This document shows positions 61,075-64,000 of a stretch of 64,000 nucleotides of DNA, piece after piece. Origin of the DNA: Streptomyces mayonensis (GTDB lineage Bacteria; Actinomycetota; Actinomycetes; Streptomycetales; Streptomycetaceae); assembly GCF_018982965.1 (NCBI RefSeq), contig NZ_JACBYP010000012.1, forward strand, positions 50,546-114,545, read 5' to 3'. Within the stretch, counting starts at the first letter, position 1. Each line of letters starts with the position of its first letter. The translations under genes were made by a program, and so were the position numbers. A model generated the notes under the pieces. That model was not told the DNA's origin. It was given only the letters and a program-made list of their open reading frames with translations, and ran no database searches.

Positions 61075-61182
61075 TCGTCCTCACCTGATTCCGGGTCGTG
61101 GCCGTGCCGCGCCCGGTTGGAGCCGCACGGCGGTGCATTGCTGTACGTACATGCGCACACATCCTGGCGATGGTGTGTGTAG

Positions 61183-61255
61183 CAGGGCCGGAGGGACTTG
61201 AACCCCCAACCGCTGGTTTTGGAGACCAGTGCTCTACCAATTGAGCTACGACCCT
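61183..61255 (-). tRNA. tRNA-Trp (CCA anticodon)
   Basis: A 73-nt cloverleaf: acceptor AGGGTCG/CGGCCCT, anticodon arm CTGGT-CTCCAAA-ACCAG with anticodon CCA, and T arm GGGGG-TTCAAGT-CCCTC region. Discriminator G; the 3' CCA is not encoded (CTA follows). It reads UGG. It sits directly upstream of secE, a conserved pairing in actinobacteria. Confidence 0.97.
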
Positions 61256-61469
61256 TTGTGTGTTCCCCAACGTACCGCATTCGTCCGGATGCCTGGTGTG
61301 CACCCGGTGATCGCGAGCCGGTGAAGGCCAACGAGGTGAGAGTGTACGTGCTCGGGGCCCGGGCGTCGAACAGAAAGCACGTCCGGACTGATGTTCAGGG
61401 CGTGGGTGGAGGCGTGGGTGGAGGCGTGGAGGGGCGTGGGGCGGGGGGATAGGGCGTGCGTGGGCAGGG

Positions 61470-61534
61470 GGTAGGCAGGTCGTGGGCCCCGGGTAGGCAG
61501 GGCGTGGGCCCGAGGTAGGCAGGGCGTGGGCCGG
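61470..61534 (+). repeat. 21-22 bp tandem repeats upstream of aspC
   Basis: About three copies of ggtaggcagggcgtgggccc, at 61470, 61492 and 61514, within a wider G-rich stretch (from about 61398) that also repeats ggcgtgggtgga. The stretch 61256-61618 has no gene. The only other element found is unclear promoter material for the tRNA on one side and aspC on the other. The repeat looks like a slippage-generated minisatellite. Confidence 0.8.
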
Positions 61535-61618
61535 ACGGGCGTTCAGCTCCTGGACCGGTCAGGTTCAGTCCGTGAAACCCCTGTGCCGGGGAGGTTTCGG
61601 GTCTGGAACGATGGGGTC

Positions 61619-62845
61619 ATGAGCGCTGCAACCCCACCCACCGAGCGCCGGGTCTCCGCCCGAGTCGGCGCGATCTCCGAGTCCGCGACCCTCGCCGTGG
61701 ATGCCAAGGCCAAGGCCCTCAAGGCCGCCGGGCGTCCCGTGATCGGCTTCGGCGCGGGAGAGCCCGACTTCCCGACGCCGGACTACATCGTCGAGGCCGC
61801 CGTCGAGGCGTGCAAGAACCCGAAGTTCCACCGCTACACGCCGGCCGGCGGACTGCCCGAGCTGAAGGCCGCGATCGCCGAGAAGACGCTGCGCGACTCC
61901 GGCTACGAGGTCGACCCGTCGCAGATCCTCGTCACCAACGGCGGCAAGCAGGCGATCTACGAGGCCTTCGCCGCGATCCTCGACCCGGGCGACGAGGTCG
62001 TCGTCCCGGCGCCGTACTGGACGACGTACCCCGAGTCGATCCGGCTGGCGGGCGGTGTCCCGGTCGAGGTGGTCGCCGACGAGACGACCGGCTACCGGGT
62101 GACGGTGGAGCAGCTCGAGGCCGCGCGCACCGAGAAGACCAAGGTCGTCCTCTTCGTGTCGCCGTCGAACCCGACGGGCGCGGTGTACGGCGAGGCCGAG
62201 ACGAAGGCGATCGGCGAGTGGGCCGTCGAGCACGGCCTGTGGGTGCTGACCGACGAGATCTACGAGCACCTCGTGTACGGCGACGCCGTCTCCGTGTCCC
62301 TGCCGGCCCTGCTGCCCGAGCTGCGCGACAAGTGCATCGTGGTCAACGGCGTGGCGAAGACGTACGCGATGACCGGCTGGCGGGTCGGATGGGTCATCGG
62401 CCCCAAGGACGTCGTCAAGGCGGCCACCAACCTCCAGTCGCACGCCACGTCCAACGTGTCCAACGTGTCCCAGGCGGCGGCGCTGGCCGCGGTCTCCGGT
62501 GACCTGGACGCCGTGGCGAAGATGCGGGAGTCCTTCGACCGGCGCCGCCAGACGATCGTGCGGATGCTCAACGAGATCGACGGCGTGCTGTGCCCGGAGC
62601 CGGAGGGGGCGTTCTACGCGTACCCGTCGGTGAAGCAGCTGCTCGGCAAGGAGATCCGCGGCAAGCGTCCGCAGGACTCGGTCGAGCTGGCCGCGCTGAT
62701 CCTGGAGGAGGCCGAGGTCGCGGTGGTGCCGGGTGAGGCGTTCGGCACGCCGGGATACCTGCGGCTGTCGTACGCGCTCGGGGACGAGGACCTCGTCGAG
62801 GGCGTGAGCCGGATCCAGAAGCTGCTGGCGGAGGCGCGGGACTGA
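61619..62845 (+). CDS. aspC: aspartate aminotransferase (class I/II PLP enzyme)
   Basis: 408 residues from ATG 61619 (GGAAC upstream; the longer frame is not used). Pyridoxal-phosphate fold type [52 protein letters not shown], and the Schiff-base Lys in [16 protein letters not shown]. The TGxxR arginine is kept in the MTGWRV and [10 protein letters not shown] segments. It makes aspartate/glutamate from 2-oxo acids; it may also accept prephenate as in related 1-beta enzymes. Ended by a hairpin at 62866. Confidence 0.95.
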   Translation: MSAATPPTERRVSARVGAISESATLAVDAKAKALKAAGRPVIGFGAGEPDFPTPDYIVEAAVEACKNPKFHRYTPAGGLPELKAAIAEKTLRDSGYEVDPSQILVTNGGKQAIYEAFAAILDPGDEVVVPAPYWTTYPESIRLAGGVPVEVVADETTGYRVTVEQLEAARTEKTKVVLFVSPSNPTGAVYGEAETKAIGEWAVEHGLWVLTDEIYEHLVYGDAVSVSLPALLPELRDKCIVVNGVAKTYAMTGWRVGWVIGPKDVVKAATNLQSHATSNVSNVSQAAALAAVSGDLDAVAKMRESFDRRRQTIVRMLNEIDGVLCPEPEGAFYAYPSVKQLLGKEIRGKRPQDSVELAALILEEAEVAVVPGEAFGTPGYLRLSYALGDEDLVEGVSRIQKLLAEARD

Positions 62846-62865
62846 CTCCCCTCTCTGCAGGTGGT

Positions 62866-62906
62866 GGGCCCCCGACCCAGGACTTGATCCTTGGAGTCGG
62901 GGGCCC
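62866..62906 (+). terminator. aspC terminator
   Basis: gggcccccgac (62866-62876) and gtcgggggccc (62896-62906) form a perfect 11-bp stem. The internal ccaggac/tccttgg can pair with a bulge, making a long extended hairpin. It starts 21 nt after the aspC stop. Confidence 0.8.
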
Positions 62907-62981
62907 TGACGTTTGTGCGAGCAAGACCACGTACGGGGAAAGTGCTGTCGGGTCGGGTGTGTCGTGCGGCAGGATCACCAG

Positions 62982-64000
62982 ATGGAGCGTGTACGTGATC
63001 TCTCTGAACTGCCCAAGGCGCATCTGCATCTGCACTTCACCGGGTCGATGCGGCCCACCACCCTGCTGGAACTCGCCGACAAGCACGGCGTACGGCTGCC
63101 CGAGACGCTGACCGAGGCGCTGGGCCGCGGGGAGTCCCCGAAGCTGCGGGCCACCGACGAGCGGGGCTGGTTCCGCTTCCAGCGGCTGTACGACGCGGCG
63201 CGGTCGTGCCTCCAGGAGCCGGAGGACATCCAGAGACTGGTGCGGGAGGCCGCGGAGGAGGATCTCCGGGACGGGTCGGGATGGCTGGAGATCCAGGTCG
63301 ATCCGACGTCGTACGCGCCGCGGCTGGGCGGGCTGATTCCGGCGCTGGAGATCATCCTGGACGCGGTGGAGACGACCGTGCGGGACACCGGGATCGGGAT
63401 GCGGGTGCTGGTGGCCGCGAACCGGATGAAGCACCCGCTGGACGCGCGGACGCTGGCGCGGCTGGCGGTGCGGTACGCCGAGCGGGGTGTGGTCGGCTTC
63501 GGGCTGTCGAACGACGAACGGCGCGGGATGGCGCGGGACTTCGACCGGGCGTTCGCGATCGCGCGGGACGGGGGGTTGCTGAGCGCGCCGCACGGGGGCG
63601 AGCTGACCGGGCCGTCGTCGGTGCGGGACTGCCTGGACGACCTGGAGGCGGACCGGGTCGGGCACGGGGTGCGGGCGGCGGAGGATCCGCGGCTGCTGAG
63701 GCGGCTGGCGGACCGGCAGGTGACGTGCGAGGTGTGTCCGGCGTCGAATGTGGCGCTGGGTGTGTACGAGAAGCCGGAGGACGTGCCGTTGCGGACGTTG
63801 TTCGAGGCGGGGGTGCCGATGGCGCTGGGCGCGGACGATCCGCTGCTGTTCGGGGCGCGGCTGGCGGCGCAGTACGAGATCGCCCGCGACCACCACGGCT
63901 TCACGGACGCCGAACTGGCGGAACTCGCCCGGCAGTCGGTGCGGGGGTCGGCGGCGCCGGACGAGGTGAAGGGGCGGTTGCTGGCGGGGGTGGACGGGTG
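62982..64000 (+). CDS. add: adenosine deaminase (partial, runs off the right edge)
   Basis: At least 339 residues from ATG 62982. Metal and substrate motifs of the adenosine/AMP deaminase family: HLHLHFTGS (HxH near residue 14), SAPHGGE with the general-base Glu region, VGHGVRA with the His, and ALGADDPLLFG with the Asp pair. The reaction is adenosine + H2O -> inosine + NH3. Many Streptomyces carry several add genes; substrate (adenosine versus 6-aminodeoxyfutalosine) is not settled by eye. The C-terminal end lies beyond the window. Confidence 0.93.
   Translation, partial: MERVRDLSELPKAHLHLHFTGSMRPTTLLELADKHGVRLPETLTEALGRGESPKLRATDERGWFRFQRLYDAARSCLQEPEDIQRLVREAAEEDLRDGSGWLEIQVDPTSYAPRLGGLIPALEIILDAVETTVRDTGIGMRVLVAANRMKHPLDARTLARLAVRYAERGVVGFGLSNDERRGMARDFDRAFAIARDGGLLSAPHGGELTGPSSVRDCLDDLEADRVGHGVRAAEDPRLLRRLADRQVTCEVCPASNVALGVYEKPEDVPLRTLFEAGVPMALGADDPLLFGARLAAQYEIARDHHGFTDAELAELARQSVRGSAAPDEVKGRLLAGVDG

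Noticed and set aside
62568..63896. 442-codon minus-strand frame opposite aspC/add
   Set aside because: It covers the 3' end of aspC and the add gene in antisense; Arg/Pro-rich translation with no domain.

Overview
The window is high-GC actinobacterial chromosome, almost certainly Streptomyces. Evidence: GTG and TTG starts, G/C-rich third codon positions, DUF397/XRE pairs, an RsfA-like anti-sigma kinase, WXG-type RHS proteins, and a ribosomal gene order matching the Streptomyces coelicolor SCO4644-SCO4730 region read in reverse. The species cannot be fixed from the sequence alone.

Layout. (1) 1-16466: the S10-spc-alpha ribosomal superoperon, read leftward in the order rpsJ-rplC-D-W-B-rpsS-rplV-rpsC-rplP-rpmC-rpsQ // rplN-X-E-rpsN // rpsH-rplF-R-rpsE-rpmD-rplO // secY-adk // map-infA-rpmJ-rpsM-rpsK-rpoA-rplQ. 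Double slashes mark gaps holding hairpins. (2) 16467-39500: an accessory island between the two ribosomal blocks. It carries a DUF397/XRE regulator pair beside an anti-sigma kinase, a 1,501-residue RHS polymorphic toxin with a translationally coupled putative immunity gene, a SpoIIE phosphatase, an AraC-linked oxidoreductase pair, an acyltransferase, gdhA, an SDR/tautomerase locus with its XRE repressor, a TetR/hydrolase pair, two gene remnants, a sec-independent single-pass membrane protein and an Rpn-like protein. (3) 39506-44190: the str operon rpsL-rpsG-fusA-tuf with its promoter and terminator. (4) 44284-46796: a GT2 glycosyltransferase divergent from a PIG-V-like mannosyltransferase. (5) 46883-61255: rpoC-rpoB, rplL-rplJ, two paralogous lipoproteins, rplA-rplK, nusG-secE and tRNA-Trp. 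(6) 61470-64000: rightward aspartate aminotransferase and a truncated adenosine deaminase.

How it works together: the core is a transcription, translation and protein-export block (RNA polymerase alpha, beta and beta'; NusG; elongation factors; initiation factor 1; SecY/SecE; Map). Stem-loops at nearly every gap suggest attenuation or processing sets the stoichiometry of adjoining genes. A 25-nt stem-loop sequence is shared almost identically by the leaders of the rpsJ and rpsL operons. The accessory island looks like a tolerated insertion site. Its most distinctive content is the RHS toxin/immunity pair, whose body has visibly lower G+C than its 5' part and its neighbours.
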